From assembly GCA_001910725.1 (NCBI GenBank), contig MJGA01000006.1, forward strand, positions 1,550,001 to 1,614,000: a stretch of DNA of 64,000 nucleotides. The letters run 5' to 3'. Below are positions 25,101 through 37,375 of this stretch, piece after piece. Each line of letters begins with the position of its first letter. The stretch's first letter is position 1. The translations under genes were made by a program, and so were the position numbers. Under the pieces are notes generated by a model that was given only the letters and a program-made list of their open reading frames with translations, was not told where the DNA came from and did no database searches. The stretch is from Phanerodontia chrysosporium (taxonomy: Eukaryota; Basidiomycota; Agaricomycetes; Polyporales; Phanerochaetaceae).

Positions 25101-28100
25101 CATCTCCAGAATATTGAAAGGACCTTCAAGAACTTCGAAATTCTCATCCGCGATCGTTTATTCTCGTTCATGCGGGCACATAGCGCAGACGCCACCGACG
25201 ATCTCGCCGGAGATATTATCTCTGTCTCAAAGTCGTTGGCGAGCGAGACCATTCCCAACAATGTCAGCGCAGAACGGCGAACGAAGCTGGCCAAGAACCT
25301 GTTGACGCGAAAGCGCAAGGCATGGAGTGACCTCCTGAAGGAGCTGAAGCGAGGAGGCTTTTCTGCAAATATCAAGCCTGAGATCTTGCAGCAGAACCAG
25401 AGCAAGCGCCATCTCCGCGAACAATCTATCCTGACGCCTCCTTCATGCAATTTCACTACCGTGATGAAAGCCGAGGAGTACTTGCACCGCGTCGCTGGCC
25501 TCTTGCCCCAGCTCAGGCAGGCATTATCTGATCACCATACCGACCTTTCCACGCGTGAATTGCAGCGGGCTCTGATGCAGATCGAGCATTGCTTCTATGT
25601 GTCTTTGCAGGCCCGATCCTCGTGAGTCCTCGTTCTGAGTGAAGGGTTATTTTTGCATTCTCATATTGTGCCTAGCTTGATCGACGTTCTTGGAGCCGTT
25701 GAGGCTCTCGACGGTATACATCAACGCTTGACAGCTGTTCAAGGTTGCCCAGAGATTCGTTTCGCAGGACCGGAGGCTCTCAGCTCTGTCTTGGCTACGA
25801 AGGATACTGTGCATAAGGCCGTGGGCGCTCTCAACGAACTCTCGGAGCAACTCCAAGATGTGCAAGCCTATGTCCCCGACGCGTGCATACCTGACTCACT
25901 CCTCAGCGAGCTCACTGCCTTCCGGGCCGATTTGCAACTCCTATCGAAAGCCCTGGACGAGCTTGCAGCGAAGTCGAAGCTTTCAAGCTATTCGCTGATA
26001 CTGCGCAGTACGTTTTATCTCGTCCCGATCGTCATTTTTGTCTAACATGTCTATGCAGACGAGGCAGATTGTCTAATATCTGCCGTCGAACGCATCTCGG
26101 AGCTCAAGGCGTGCCTCCGACGGTGGTCTAGAGACGCAACACCCACGATATCTCGGTTCACTAAGCCGGTGCTTACATGGCTAGAGGGGAAGACTCTGCA
26201 GCTCCCCGAGGACACTCAGAACGAGGGCGCTGCGCTACCCTGTGAGGTCATCGACACCATGCTGCTCGCAGTACAATCTGTCCTTGCGATCCGTAACAGT
26301 ATGGAGCAGGAACAGGACGAAGAGCGAGACAACTACATCCGCGATGACAGTCGCCTGGCATGTAAGCTATCGGAGAAGCTCGGTGTCGGCCTTGTCGTCA
26401 GAGACCTCGGCCTTCTCCTGCAGTACTTGCCTCGAATCGGTCCAGATCAAGTGCAGATCATCCTTGCTCGCGTGCTCCCGTTCTTGCATCAATACCTCGC
26501 CCTCGTCGACGCTCAGGTCCGCCACCACGCGAACTGGTCGAAGGCGCTGTTCAAGCTCAACTTCACGCTGTGCTCTATCGTGAGCACTCTAGCCAAGGAC
26601 GGCTTCTGCCAGCCGAGGGACACCGATGGCACGGAAGAGAATGGTGAAGGACAGCAGACCATGGACGGGACCGGACTCGGTGAGGGACAGGCAGCGAGAA
26701 TGTCAGCAAGGATATCCAGGAAGAGAGTCAGGTGGAAGGATTGCAGAACGAGGAGGGCCAGACGGACGAGAAGGTGGAGCGTGCGGAAGAAGGGAACGCA
26801 ATCGAGATGAGCGAAGACTTCGGTGGGGAGATGCAAGACGTGCCTGAAGCGGAAGATGAGGGTGAAGATGGCGAGGAAGATGGCAGCGAGGAAGACCCGG
26901 ACGAGCAAGTTGGCGACCTCGACCCCATGGATGAGAATGCTGTCGACGAAAAGCTCTGGGGTGACGAGCAAGGACCTGAAGAGAAGAGGACTCGAGCAAG
27001 ACAAACCAGGACCACTCGAAGCAGCAGTCGGGCGAGTCGGAGACAGTCGCGAAGGAGGGAGAGCAGGGCAAGTCGGAAAAGAAGAAGCCAGAGGAGAAGG
27101 AACAGGAAGGTGCGGCAGAGGAGAAGGAAGAGCAGACGATGGGAGAGGAGGGAGAGGCGGAGCTACCGGACGAAGAACCTGCAGGTGCGGAGGGTGCACC
27201 CATGGACGAACATATCCAAGAAGCAGAGACCCTCGATCTCCCGGAGGACATGGAGATGGATCAGGACGCTCAAGAGCAAGATGCTTCTGGTGATATGGAA
27301 GACGACCTCATGGACGAAGACGTCGAAGAGCAGGACGCGGAAGATGGTCGAGAGGATCCCGCGAGTCGAGATGATGAGATGGGCGAAGATGAGCAGGTCA
27401 ACCAACCGCAGGCCATGCAGGAAGATTCTAGTCGTCAGGAAGACACCGCGGAAGACGTCGAGAACGACGCAGTCGCTCAGGCAGACACCCACGCGGGCGA
27501 TGGCAAGGGCTCTGGTGAGGATGCTCAGCCCACGGAGGCTTCGGGCGGAGAGCCGGAGAACGAGGCGACCACAGAGGACAGCTCGAAAGGCCAACAAGGC
27601 CCTTCTGCGGGAGCGTCAGAAGAACAAGCACAAGGTACTGATGATGCCGAGAAGTGAGTGTAGTGTTTTAAGCGCCGCGAGTGGTAATACTAACCCCACG
27701 CTGCAGAGCCGAAGAGGAGCAGGCAGAGGGTCCAGCCGAGGAGACAGCCCGGAAGGAGGACTCCACGAGTGCGACTCCGCAGAACGCTACCGGAGATGAC
27801 GTCTCAGGCTCTCGTTCGATTCCACAGGGCGAGGCTCAGCAGCAACAACTGTCTTCGAATCCTTTGCGAAGCCTCGGCGACGCTTTGCGCGAGATCTCCC
27901 AGCGCTTCAACGAAATCCTGGAAAGCAACCCGGAGACTGCGGATTACAAGCCCGGAGCGGACGAGGCCAAGCCTGCGCAGGTGGAGTACGTGCAGAACGA
28001 TGACACGCAGGACGACATGCAAGCCCTTGGTCCGGCACGACAGGACGAAGTTGCCAAGCTGAGCGAGCTCAACATCGCAGACGAGGAGCAGGATTCTGCC

Positions 28101-29294
28101 GACTCCGGGGCCCCGGACGCTGACGTCGAGATGCAAGACGAAACTCCACAGGCTCAGCCGGAGCATGGTGCTTTGTCTGCGCTGAAGGCTGAGGAGACGT
28201 CAGAGGCCATGGATGTCGCTATGGAGAGCATTCTGACCTCGTCGGACATCAACAAGCCCGACGCTGCACGCGACGTTGATATGCCCCAGGTACCGATTGC
28301 GGACCTTGTCCCGAAGGAGGAGGAAGATGAAGCAGATACGAAGCTCGAGCTTGAAGTACGGGAATGGCACGCACGCGGCCAGCCATCCGACGAAGCGGAA
28401 CACATTTGGCGTCGCTACGAATCCCTCACACATGATCTCTCCTACGCTCTATGCGAGCAGCTGCGCCTCATTCTCGAGCCCACCCAGGCAACTCGGCTCA
28501 AGGGCGACTACCGCACAGGAAAGCGTCTGAACATGAAGAAGATCATCCCTTACATCGCCTCCGAGTATACCAAGGACAAGATCTGGCTGCGCCGCACGCG
28601 ACCGAGTCAGCGCGAGTACCAGGTACTCATTGCGCTCGACGACTCACGCTCCATGGCCGAGTCGCACTCCATCCACCTTGCATTCCAGACGCTCGCACTT
28701 GTCTCCAAGGCTCTCAGCCGTCTCGAGGTCGGCGATGTCGGTATCGCCAAGTTCGGCCAGACCGTCGAGGTCCTGCACGACTTCGAGAGCGGGCCGTTCA
28801 CGGACCAAGCAGGCGCGAAGATCATCGACGCGTTCCGCTTCGACCAAAAGGCTACCCAGGTGCTCTCCCTCCTGGAGACCAGCCTCTCGATGCTCGAGCA
28901 GGCGCGCGAACGTCGGTCTGCCTCATCCTCCACGGCCGCTGACCTCTGGCAGATGGAGATTATTATCTCCGACGGTGTCTGTCAGGATCACGAACGGCTT
29001 CGGACTGTGCTTCGCCGCGCAGAGGAGCAACGCGTCATGGTCGTTTTCATCATCCTCGATTCGCTACATACCAACACCTCCGCGACCGCCACCAGCAACG
29101 CCCACCAAAACTCTATCATCTCCATGAACCAGGTGGCATACAAGGACGTCAACGGGCGCATGGAACTCTCCGTGTCGCGCTACCTGGACACCTTCCCCTT
29201 CGAGTATTACGTGGTTGTCAGGGATGTCGAGGCTCTGCCAGAGGTCCTTTCGGGCACGCTGAAGCAATTCTTCGAGAGAATATCAGAAGAGTAG
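13189..29294 (+). CDS. MDN1: Midasin, dynein-like AAA-ATPase for pre-60S ribosome remodelling
   Basis: Giant nuclear ATPase (Rea1 in yeast) that strips Rsa4 and Ytm1 from pre-60S particles. All six AAA modules are visible by Walker A: PPSSGKS (~14270), GETGTGKTS (~15345), GPTSSGKTS (~16755), GETGCGKTS (~17635), GSPGVGKTS (~18900) and GPRSSGKT (~19826). Walker B motifs include LLDEVNLAS, VLDELNLAP, LMDEISLAD and LLDEMNLAP. AAA1 has FEDIDRGS and AAA6 has LLDGANLC, so the two end modules look degenerate. A long helical linker follows, then a Glu/Asp-rich segment (26.6-28.3 kb) and the C-terminal MIDAS/VWA domain with ALDDSRSM (~28635). Some 15-25 short introns; roughly 4,900 residues. Frame breaks of one missing base occur at ~20770, ~24014, ~26685 and ~26981. 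The start ATG at 13189 precedes a sensible N-terminal helical region. Confidence 0.96.
15710..15731 (+). repeat. MDN1: 11-bp tandem duplication inside an MDN1 intron
   Basis: TGACCGGCTAT occurs twice in direct succession just before the acceptor of the intron that follows KASAEG. Being intronic it does not affect the protein, unless it touches the branch region. Confidence 0.85.
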
Positions 29295-29692
29295 ACTGTA
29301 TATGTAGATTCTATATTATCATGCAATAGACTGTGTACACCATACATGCGATACGTGAGATGTTCGACAGCGGAACGAGCCTCGCTCAGTACACAATAAC
29401 AACGAAGGGGGCTGAACGGGCCAAAGTGCTTCGTCTCGATATTCCGAGAGGAGTGAAAGGGCGGAAGCGTAGGTGGTATACGCGCCATCCGCTCTTCGTT
29501 CGAAGGCCGTAGCCTTCGATCTCGGTATAAGATGTGTATATCACGCGAGAGTCGTCGAGCAGCAGAACATCAGCTAGATTGAGAGCGAAGAAGGAATGAC
29601 GAGGAGTCGAAGGCGAGGCGACGATATTTATGCGCAACATTGCTTATGTAATCTGATGGTGGCACAAGGAGGCATCCAAATAAGGTAAGGGT
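29295..29692. other. Convergent intergenic region
   Basis: Between the MDN1 stop and the GCFC gene stop. Expected to hold both poly(A) regions. No gene pattern. Confidence 0.5.
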
Positions 29693-32576
29693 TCATCCTT
29701 GCAAGCGGCGAGCCAGTCCAGCAGGAACGAGTTCGTTAGGAAGTGTGGCCGCAGTCTACCATGCGATATGAGCACGCGAAAAGAGAATATAAAAAGGCCA
29801 CACACCTTACGCATGCGCTCCTCGCCTCCCACTTCCCAGCCGCTTTCAGCAATAGGCAGCATACAGTTATTTATCAGGTTCGTCATGAGCATGCCAATCC
29901 CGAACCGCTCTCCGGAATACTTCCTCCAGCGAACCATGTTATTGAGCAACTTCTGTCGTCTTGCCAGGTAGCGTTGGCGTGCTGGTATTGCTTCAGGATC
30001 GAACTGAGGCTGATTCAGGGCAAGGTACGGCGCGGCCGTAGTTTCCGCAGACTCGACTGCCCTCTGGAATACGAGGTGAACCGACTTCAGGAGCATCTAC
30101 CATGGCCGGTCAGCAGATGCGACGAGACTACAAACGGCGATGTGTCGTTACCTGGAACTTAAGGCTCTCCCGCTCCGTGGAGGCCTCTATCTGTTCGGCG
30201 AGGTCGATGAGAGTTCGGGTGCCTTTCGCAGAGTACGGGTCCAGCGCGCCACCCTCGATTAACTTGCACACCCGAGGGATGATCGCAGTGCTGATCATTG
30301 CCGAGACGAGATCGCCATCCGGACCGAACTCTGGCTCGTCTTCGTCGCCATCGGAGCTTTGGGGCCTCGAGTACTCGTAGAGGGACTTATACCACGAGAA
30401 TGTGTCCAAGCTTCTCTTATCCTGCACACGCGGTCAAGATGAGCAGAAACGCGATGATAGACGAAACTTACCTCGAGAGGATTCCATCCCAGCATCTCCA
30501 GCCTTGTCCAGAACTCCCACCACTGACCATACCGAGTCCGCCCCAAGCGCCTGTGTAGCTATCCGCGAACTTCTCCCGCCACTCGCCGAACCACTTGCCC
30601 AAGCCCTGACTAGGCTCCCGGAAGTCCTTCGCGCGGACGTCAGACAGCACGTCTCTTCCCTTATCGAGGAGCTTGTCTATTGCTGTCTCGAAATCTGCCG
30701 CGTCTGACGGTGGCAAAGTGGCGTCCGTTGAGTAACCCTCCTCTTCTTGTGCTTGAGACTGATTCCGAGCACGTCTGTGGAGTCTGCGCGCGCCTCGAGC
30801 GGCCGCCCTCTCTCGGCGTACGGCAACAGGGTTGTCGGCTGGAATCACCCTGCCTAACTCGTCCGTCTCCTGTGCTTGCGCTGGAGGCGCAGGCAGTGAT
30901 CCGAGGAAAAGGGATAGGTCATCCTCATCGTCTGTCCGTCTTCGCTGAGAGATCATGTCGTATCGTTCTTGCAAGAGCGAAATGTGCTCTTCCTCCAATT
31001 TCTCCAGCTGAGGGAACTAGAGAGAAATGTAGGTACGAGTCTATCAGTGCAGGGTGGCGATAGCTCACCTTCTCATCTAGGAATGTCGCAATGCTCTCTA
31101 CCCACTCCCGGAAGGCAGAGAACCAGCTTCGCTTCTCCTCTGCTTTGACAATCATCTCTCGCATCTCCTTCTCCTTCTGCTCCAGCTGAGCTCGCTCTTG
31201 GGCGAGTGATGCCATCGAGGCCGTGTTCTGCTGATGCGAAGTAGTCAGGGATGTCAGCGAGCCTTTGAGTCTGGCGATAGCCAAGTCAAGATCGGGGATC
31301 GGAGTATTCGTTGGAACTACGAAGAGCAGTCAGCATTTCTGACAGCGTGCGCATGCATCATGCGGGACATACTGGGTGCAGGTTTGTAGACGGGTTTCGT
31401 TTGCTTCTCTTTGATATCATCCACAAGTAGCCCGCCGCGGCGCAGCTGTTCGGCCTCCCACTCCATGGTCTCCTCGTCTTGCTCCTCCCTGCTGGCGTAT
31501 CAGCTACTGGCTGCCTGTAAGCAATGAGGGCCATGCTCACGCTTCGAGTATCATTTCATTCATCTCTTCTCGCCGTTTCTTGGCCTCCACTTTGCGAGAC
31601 TTCTTGCCAAGAGCGATGCGCTCTTGAGCACTGGTGTACTCCGCGTACTCTGTGTGACCACTGAATGAGTATCTACCGCTGGGAGCGTCGAAACATGTGT
31701 CGTACCGTCGTCGCCCTCGCCCAGCTCGTCCTCTTCCCTCATCAAACGGCTTTCAGGATGTGGGCCCTGCGGAATATCGCTGCGTTTGGTGACCGACAGA
31801 GAAATGTAGTCGTCGTTGGCGGTTGTACCCAGTTTCCTGAGGCGATCACGCTTCTCTTTCGCAGCCTGTACGGCAGAACTTGACGGAATGCTCATGTCTG
31901 CATCTACGTCTCCTTATAACAAATTCAGCCTGCAAGTCCGCGCAGATTGTATAGTTACTTGCCAGTAAGATCGACCACAGGAGCCAGTGACGATTGAGCG
32001 AGTGTATCTGCCGCGAGGGATACATCCGCGTCGTACGAAATAGAGTCCTCGTCCTGTAGTCGGGGGCGTGATGAGGGGGTACTGGCCTTGAGCTCAGAAA
32101 GATATTCAGCACTGTACGTCGGTGCGCCGTTCGCCTTCGCGGGAGTAGAAGTAGGATCGAAATCAGACGGGACAAGATTGCTGTTGTCTACGTTAAGGAC
32201 ATCAAACCGTATTGTGGACATAACTAACCTTGTGTGAGCTTGACGATTGAGAGTGAGCTTCTTGCTCAGGTTAGACTTCTTGAGCTTAAACTCTTCTCCC
32301 TCCCCTCCTGCAGACATGGCGGGTTAGTACAGTTCGCGTAAGGCTGAAGTGCACTCCTCACCTCTTCGACGCCAAAGCTCAGCCGGGTCTTCGGTTTCAG
32401 ACGGGACTTGTGCTTGTTCTTGAGCTTCGCAGCAAGGGCACTGGGAGATTCGTCATCACACCTGCTGCAGCCTCTGAACCAGGCTCACTGTTCGCGGGCG
32501 CATCTGCCTCCGCCGCGCGGGTTCGCTGAGCGGGTCTCGCGACTTTGCGCTTAAAAGTGACCGGGGCGTCCGACAT
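29693..32576 (-). CDS. GCFC-domain protein, PAXBP1/GCFC2-like splicing factor
   Basis: GCFC proteins act with the DEAH helicase Prp43 partner network in spliceosome disassembly; in fungi the N-terminal part resembles Ntr2. Seen: basic N-terminus MSDAPVTFKRKVARP, then LKNKHKSRLKPKTRLSFG, KKSNLSKKLTLNRQ, a coiled coil with LAQERAQLEQKEKEMR, then the GCFC core: WFGEWREKFADSY, LEFWTRLEMLGWNPLE, FSWYKSLYEYSRP, AMISTAIIPRVCKLIEGGALDPYS and WRKYSGERFGIGMLMTNLI. The last intron (after RMRK) leads to a short end LPNELVPAGLARRLQG with stop at 29693-29695; unspliced reading would stop at 29644. One missing base is apparent at ~32456-32462, where EAAAG and DDESPSALAAKL are in different frames. Exons are separated by six or more introns. 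It shares a 158-bp divergent promoter with the Rad60-like gene. Confidence 0.85.
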
Positions 32577-32734
32577 GAAGGGTGCGGTGATCGTTGAGAG
32601 GAAGTAGAGACGTAGAAGGTCGCGCTAGGCTGGTAATGACCTCAAAGCTGGGGATCGCGGGAAGACGTCACGTGTAGAATGACTTTCGCACGCCCGCGTA
32701 AGATTCCCACGCTCACGCTTAATTGCAAACCGCG
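32577..32734. promoter_or_regulatory. Shared divergent promoter GCFC / Rad60-like
   Basis: 158 bp between opposing start codons. It must contain both transcription starts. No specific motif claimed. Confidence 0.5.
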
Positions 32735-34409
32735 ATGTCGACGCGCCCAGCACCTCGCCCGAAACCGCGACCCCGCCCGCGCGCGGTGACCAGCGACCTC
32801 GCTTCATCTTCGCCAAATGGACCCAGCACTTCACTTTCAACCCTCTTGAGCCTGTCAGCATCAACGTGAGTCCCGCAGACGAAGACGCTCTGTTCTTCAA
32901 GAACCGGAACCGGAATCCTCAAGCATGGCAGAGGCTGCGCAAGCTTGCTGAAGGTTCAATTTACTACGTTCGGAGTCATCGGTAATTGCTGAAGTCTGCA
33001 TATAGAGACAGAAATCAAGAAGCCTAGGCCAGTTTCGGACGATGAGTCGGGACCCGATACCACCGAAGCTACGCCCAAGCGGAGGAGCAAGCACAAACAT
33101 GGGAAGAGCGAATCCGACTCTATGCCTGCTTGGACGAAATCGGAGGACGCCATTATGTGAGATGATTCCCTCTCGAAATTGACATTCCTGACACTCAACT
33201 GTCAGTGAGTTGTCTTCGGACGAGGAAGACGAGATCCTCAGGCGGATAGAGAAGGCCAGTCCAACTGCAAAGCGAGCTGCTCGAGAGGAAGGTCCCAAGA
33301 GGGCCACCAAGAAAGCTAGGAGCCGTTCACGCTCAGTCACACCGCCGCCTGCATTGCCTTCTGCTGCGATTCTGCAAGCGCGGGAGACGATAAGGTGTGA
33401 GAATCGCTTCACCCCTACATGTATGCGGCTCATATCCTGCCAGGCGTATGTACGGTGGTGCGGTTCGGGCTCCCTCTCCTACTGCGATAGCCGACGACTC
33501 CGTTGACACTATTGAGCTTGATCCCGAGCTGGCGGTCATTGCGAGAACGGCAAAAATTCATGTTCAACGTCAAGTCTCTTCTACGCCTGCTGTTGGTGGT
33601 GCTGCAAGCAGTCGAAGTCCACTCCAGTCCATGCCGGTGGCCCAGAGGAAGTCATCATCAAGGTCCGCTGGGTTTACCACCCACTCGACCCCGAGAAGAA
33701 GCGCATCGTGTACGAGTACAAGATGAGACGAGTGAGTGATTCTTAGGACCTTCCCGCCCGTCACTTTAACTAATGTGCTCAATAGAATGACTCGTTCAGA
33801 GAAATGTTTGATGAGACTGCAGATTCCGCTGGAGTGCTTGTGGACCATCTCATCATAACTTATGATGGCAAACGCATCTTCCCTTCGGCCTCTCCCCATG
33901 GCATTGGCGTGTGGGATGAGGCTACTTTAGGTGCGTAATTGTGTGAAAGATATCTCACCATCCACCACTGATCTCATATCAGAGGGATGCGAAAAGGTTA
34001 CTTACGACTATATCAACACTCACCGTCGCACTACTCCTGCGCCCGGACAAGATGATGTAGACGCAGACCTGGAAGAGCAAAGCGCACGCTCTGAGGAACT
34101 CTCAGATGGTGCTTTCGACGACGATGACGAGGACAAGATGAAGCTCACCTTCCGTTCGGCGGTCACGAAATCTATCACACTTACTGTTCGCCCAACTACC
34201 AAGTGCAGTACTATCTTACAGGAATTCTTGAAGCGCGCCGGACTAGCAGACAAATACCCGGCCTCACCTGTGAAGAAAGGTCGCAAGGGAAAGAGTGCTG
34301 CACAAGCCGGCCAGCTCTAATGGTGGATGGTGAGAGGCTCAGCCCTGATGCTGAGATCGGCATCGCCGATTTAGAGGACGGTGATCTCGTTGAGGTCGTT
34401 GGTCTCTAA
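32735..34409 (+). CDS. Rad60/Esc2/NIP45-family protein with SUMO-like domain
   Basis: These proteins link SUMO metabolism to recombination repair. Seen: Pro/Arg-rich start MSTRPAPRPKPRPRARA, a short acidic element EDALFFKNRN, and a SUMO-interacting motif IIELSSDEEDE formed exactly across the intron at about 33159-33206. An IELDPELAV element precedes a first ubiquitin-like region (VIIKVRWVYHPLD ... VYEYKMRRNDSFREMFD). The C-terminal SUMO-like domain follows (MKLTFRSAVTKSITLTVRP ... LMVDGERLSPD ... LEDGDLVEVVGL). Two one-base gaps in frame are apparent. At ~33608, SVSSTPAVGGAAS-side sequence must shift to reach VHAGGPEEVIIK. At ~34309, QAG must shift to reach PALMVDGERL. A 38-nt intron at the first site is formally possible but shorter than any other here. 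The start ATG at 32735 is the only one giving the proline/arginine N-terminus. Confidence 0.83.
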
Positions 34410-34727
34410 TCCTGTTATTTTCTGGACTTTCCTGGTTATTTATAGGTCCCTATACAGTATTTTTCGATCCGTCATGTCCGTCTCACACCTGTACTGTACA
34501 TCACTATGCGAATTACGTATACCACCTCGATTGGTCACATACATAGAGTACCGTAGGGCCTTATGCGAACCTGCACTTGGTCCTATGTCATCTCCGGCGC
34601 CTAATCAGAATTTATGCTTAGACGGTTCGTGTTCGAAGGAAGTCAACATTTCTCTCTGCATCCACCATCTTGTCACGTCGTCGCACACATAATACCCATT
34701 TCTTGATCCTTTTTCTCTCGCAAAGAT
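34410..34727. other. Short intergenic region
   Basis: 318 bp between the Rad60-like stop and the RNA1 ATG. Nothing specific seen. Confidence 0.5.
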
Positions 34728-35985
34728 ATGGTCGCCGATCCTAGAAACTTTTCCCTTCAGGGCCGTGGACTGAAGCTTGATACCCGCGAGGACATTGCCC
34801 CGTACCTTGCGGAGTACGACCCAGCACTGGTGGAGGAGATCCACTTCGGTGGGAACACTATTGGCATTGAAGCTGCACAAGCACTGGCCGAATTCCTCGA
34901 GAAGACAGAGGTGCTGAAGGTGCGTCGCGTGTTTGAGTCTTCTCGTGTCGCCACTGAAACTCATGTAGTAATCATTTCGATCGCGTCTAGGTAGCGGATT
35001 TCGCAGATATCTTCACTGGTCGCCTCATCACCGAGATCCCACAAGCTCTCTCCGCAATATGCGATGCGCTGAAGGACAAGACCTCACTCGTCGAGATCAA
35101 CCTCAGCGACAACGCTTTTGGCGGCCGCTCCGTCGACCCGATGGTGCCGTTCCTCACCACAAACCGCTCCTTCCAGATTCTCAAGCTCAACAACAACGGT
35201 CTCGGTCCTGCGGGCGGTGCGGTCATTGCAGACGCGCTTCTGCAGTCTGCTCTGCTCTCCAAGAAGGAAGGGAAGCCGTCGAACCTGCGCACGGTCATCT
35301 GTGGGCGGAACCGCCTCGAGGATGGCTCTGCAAGCGCATGGGCGGCCGCCTTCCGCGCGCACGGCGGGCTCACCGAGATCCGGATGCCCCAGAACGGCAT
35401 CCGTATGGACGGCATCTCCGAGCTCGTACGCGGCATCTCCGCTTGCAGGGCCTTGAGCTGCTCGACCTCGAGGACAACACGTTCGGCGAGCTCGGCTCGA
35501 AGACGATGGCGGAAGTGCTCGCGCAGTGGCCGGAGTTGCACACGCTCAACCTGTCGGACTGCCATTTGACGAAGGAGGGAGATATCTCGCCGATCATTGA
35601 GGCTCTCGCGGACGGTTCGAACCCGAACCTGCACACCCTCCGCCTGCAGAACAACAACTTCGAGACGCAGACGTACCAGCTCCTCTCAGATGGCATCGAG
35701 TCCGGGCTCGGCATGCTCAAGCTGCTCGAACTCCAGTGGAACGACATCGAGGAGGACGATGAGGGTCTCGAGATCTTGCGTCGCGTTCTCAAGGGCCGTG
35801 GCGGCAAGCTCGTGGTTGATGACGATGAAGAAGAGGAAGAGGAGGCCGATGAAGAGGACCGGGAGCCCGAGCAGGAGTCCAAGTCGCCTCTCCCATCCGA
35901 GCCGTCTTCGCCGAAGCAGATTGCTGCGAAGGAAGAGGACGATGCCCTGGCGAAGATGATGGACAAGGTCTCCATCGCATCTTAG
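34728..35985 (+). CDS. RNA1: Ran GTPase-activating protein
   Basis: Cytoplasmic GTPase activator that converts RanGTP to RanGDP for nuclear transport. The protein is a leucine-rich-repeat crescent: KLDTREDIAPYLAEYD, EEIHFGGNTIGIEAAQAL, then one intron (after KTEVLK, about 34919-34991), LVEINLSDNAFGGRSVD, LKLNNNGLGPAGG, the conserved loop VICGRNRLEDGSA, IRMPQNGIRMDGI, LELLDLEDNTFGELGS, HTLNLSDCHLTKEGD, TLRLQNNNFETQT and LLELQWNDIEEDDEG. It ends in the acidic tail typical of the family. A one-base gap in a G run at ~35448-35451 separates RGISAC from GLELLDLED; no intron fits. Assignment is secure. It is convergent with the DUF3605 gene. Confidence 0.94.
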
Positions 35986-36205
35986 AGGAATGTGGCGCGT
36001 CTTTGGGAATTAGAGTGTCCATTGTATCTATAGATTCATTCATGGTGACAGGTTGCACTGTGTGCGGGGTAGATGACCGCTCGGGTCGTAGGATGTACTA
36101 GTGCTAATTACAACGAATGTCCATGCAGCCGGGACTTGCAAGACATGACCCGGGCATTCTAGATGTCTACATTGAGCGTTGGGTATGTTGTCCGATGAGT
36201 CTAAA

Positions 36206-37375
36206 TTATGCGTCTCGCCACGCAGCGATCTCCTCCGGGGTCTTGCGCCTCGCGAAAACATGGATATGGGCCAGGCCTGGGACGCTTTGCAAACGCTATA
36301 CGGCAAGTGATCAGAACGCAAGAAAGGGCACGATACACAACATGAAGACCCACCGGAGGATTGACGAACCATGCGGTTTCCCACTCGCGTTCGACCCACT
36401 TTTTCTTGATGAAAGTTTCGATTTCCTTGCCTGCTTCCTTGATAAGTCGCTCCTCTTCCTCTGGGCCCTTGGGCGAACGGATCAGTTTGTCCATAGTGAC
36501 GCCCCAGTCCGCGAGCGCAGGCAGATACGACGGCAGCAGGGATGGCGACGGCGGGGGCGCCGTCGTGCCTGTGAACCCCCAGAGTCCGTCCTGATGCACA
36601 CGCGGGCGGACAGAATCAGGAGATCGGTCGGGATCGCAGGTATACGCGTCCAGATGAGGGCGTGCTCGACCTCAGGCGGGACTAGTGAACGTGTCAGAGG
36701 GCTCAGCTGCCGTACGAACACGAACTGCACGCACCGGAGTAAGGCCAGTCATTCATGATGATGCTGATCAGTTCCGGAGGCGTGTCCGCTGTGAAGTACG
36801 GCGGGGCGTTCGGTGGGAGCTCCGCATCGACTAGTTCCCCGTCAGCGAGACCATCGTCTGTGGCCTCCTTCGGGGCTGTCAGGCCGGGCAGTGAGGACGG
36901 CAAGAGTGATAGTCTATCGGGTTGGCCCCATCGCAGTCTGTACTTTTTCAGATAATTTACTAGAAGCATGTAAGAGTCACGAGGCGGCATAAGGCACATT
37001 GGCAGGCACTCACCCATTGAGCCGTATTTTGCTCTGATTCCCACCGCCCAGACATCGTAACGCTGCTGGAGCTTCTTGTCCCGCTTCAGCAAACCTAGAT
37101 CGCTTCGCTCTAGAGGGTCAGATACTCAATTTATCAACAGACAAAAGCCTTACTCACCCAGAGTTGACAAAGCACCTGAGCTGCTGCCAAGTGAAGCGCG
37201 CCGGGTAATGGACGAGCAGCTCTTCACGCGTCGGAGGTCCCTCGCGGAGAGGCACGTCCTCAGGCTTGAGCAGCGGCGCGGCGCTGTCGAGGGTCCTCGC
37301 GGCGGCAGGGTCGATGGTCATGTCGTCGGGCGGGTACACGTAGCAGGAACCAGTGTCAGGATCGCAGTAGATCAT
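36206..37375 (-). CDS. DUF3605-family conserved fungal protein
   Basis: Function unknown. Recognised by the order of conserved blocks: HYPARFTWQQLRCF, RYDVWAVGIRAKYGSM, VNYLKKYRLRWG, IIMNDWPYSVPPEVEH, ALIWTRIPAIPTD, VHQDGLWGFTG, a helical segment with KEAGKEIETFIKKKW, and a final exon with LQSVPGLAHIHVFARRKTPEE that ends WRDA, stop at 36206-36208. The start is the ATG at 37373-37375, beginning MIYCDPDTGSCYVYPPDD. Several introns. A one-base gap is apparent at ~36610-36625 between IPAIPTDLL and DSVRPRVHQDG. The HIHVFAR-type ending is characteristic of the family. No catalytic role can be stated. Confidence 0.75.

Noticed and set aside
26732..27799. 355-codon Arg/Ser-rich frame in MDN1
   Set aside because: Its first part is real midasin sequence, but the Arg-rich remainder is an out-of-frame reading after a one-base slip; the acidic midasin frame continues beside it.
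28451..28942. 163-codon frame inside the MIDAS region of MDN1
   Set aside because: Alternate frame of a strongly conserved coding stretch; codon-bias shadow.
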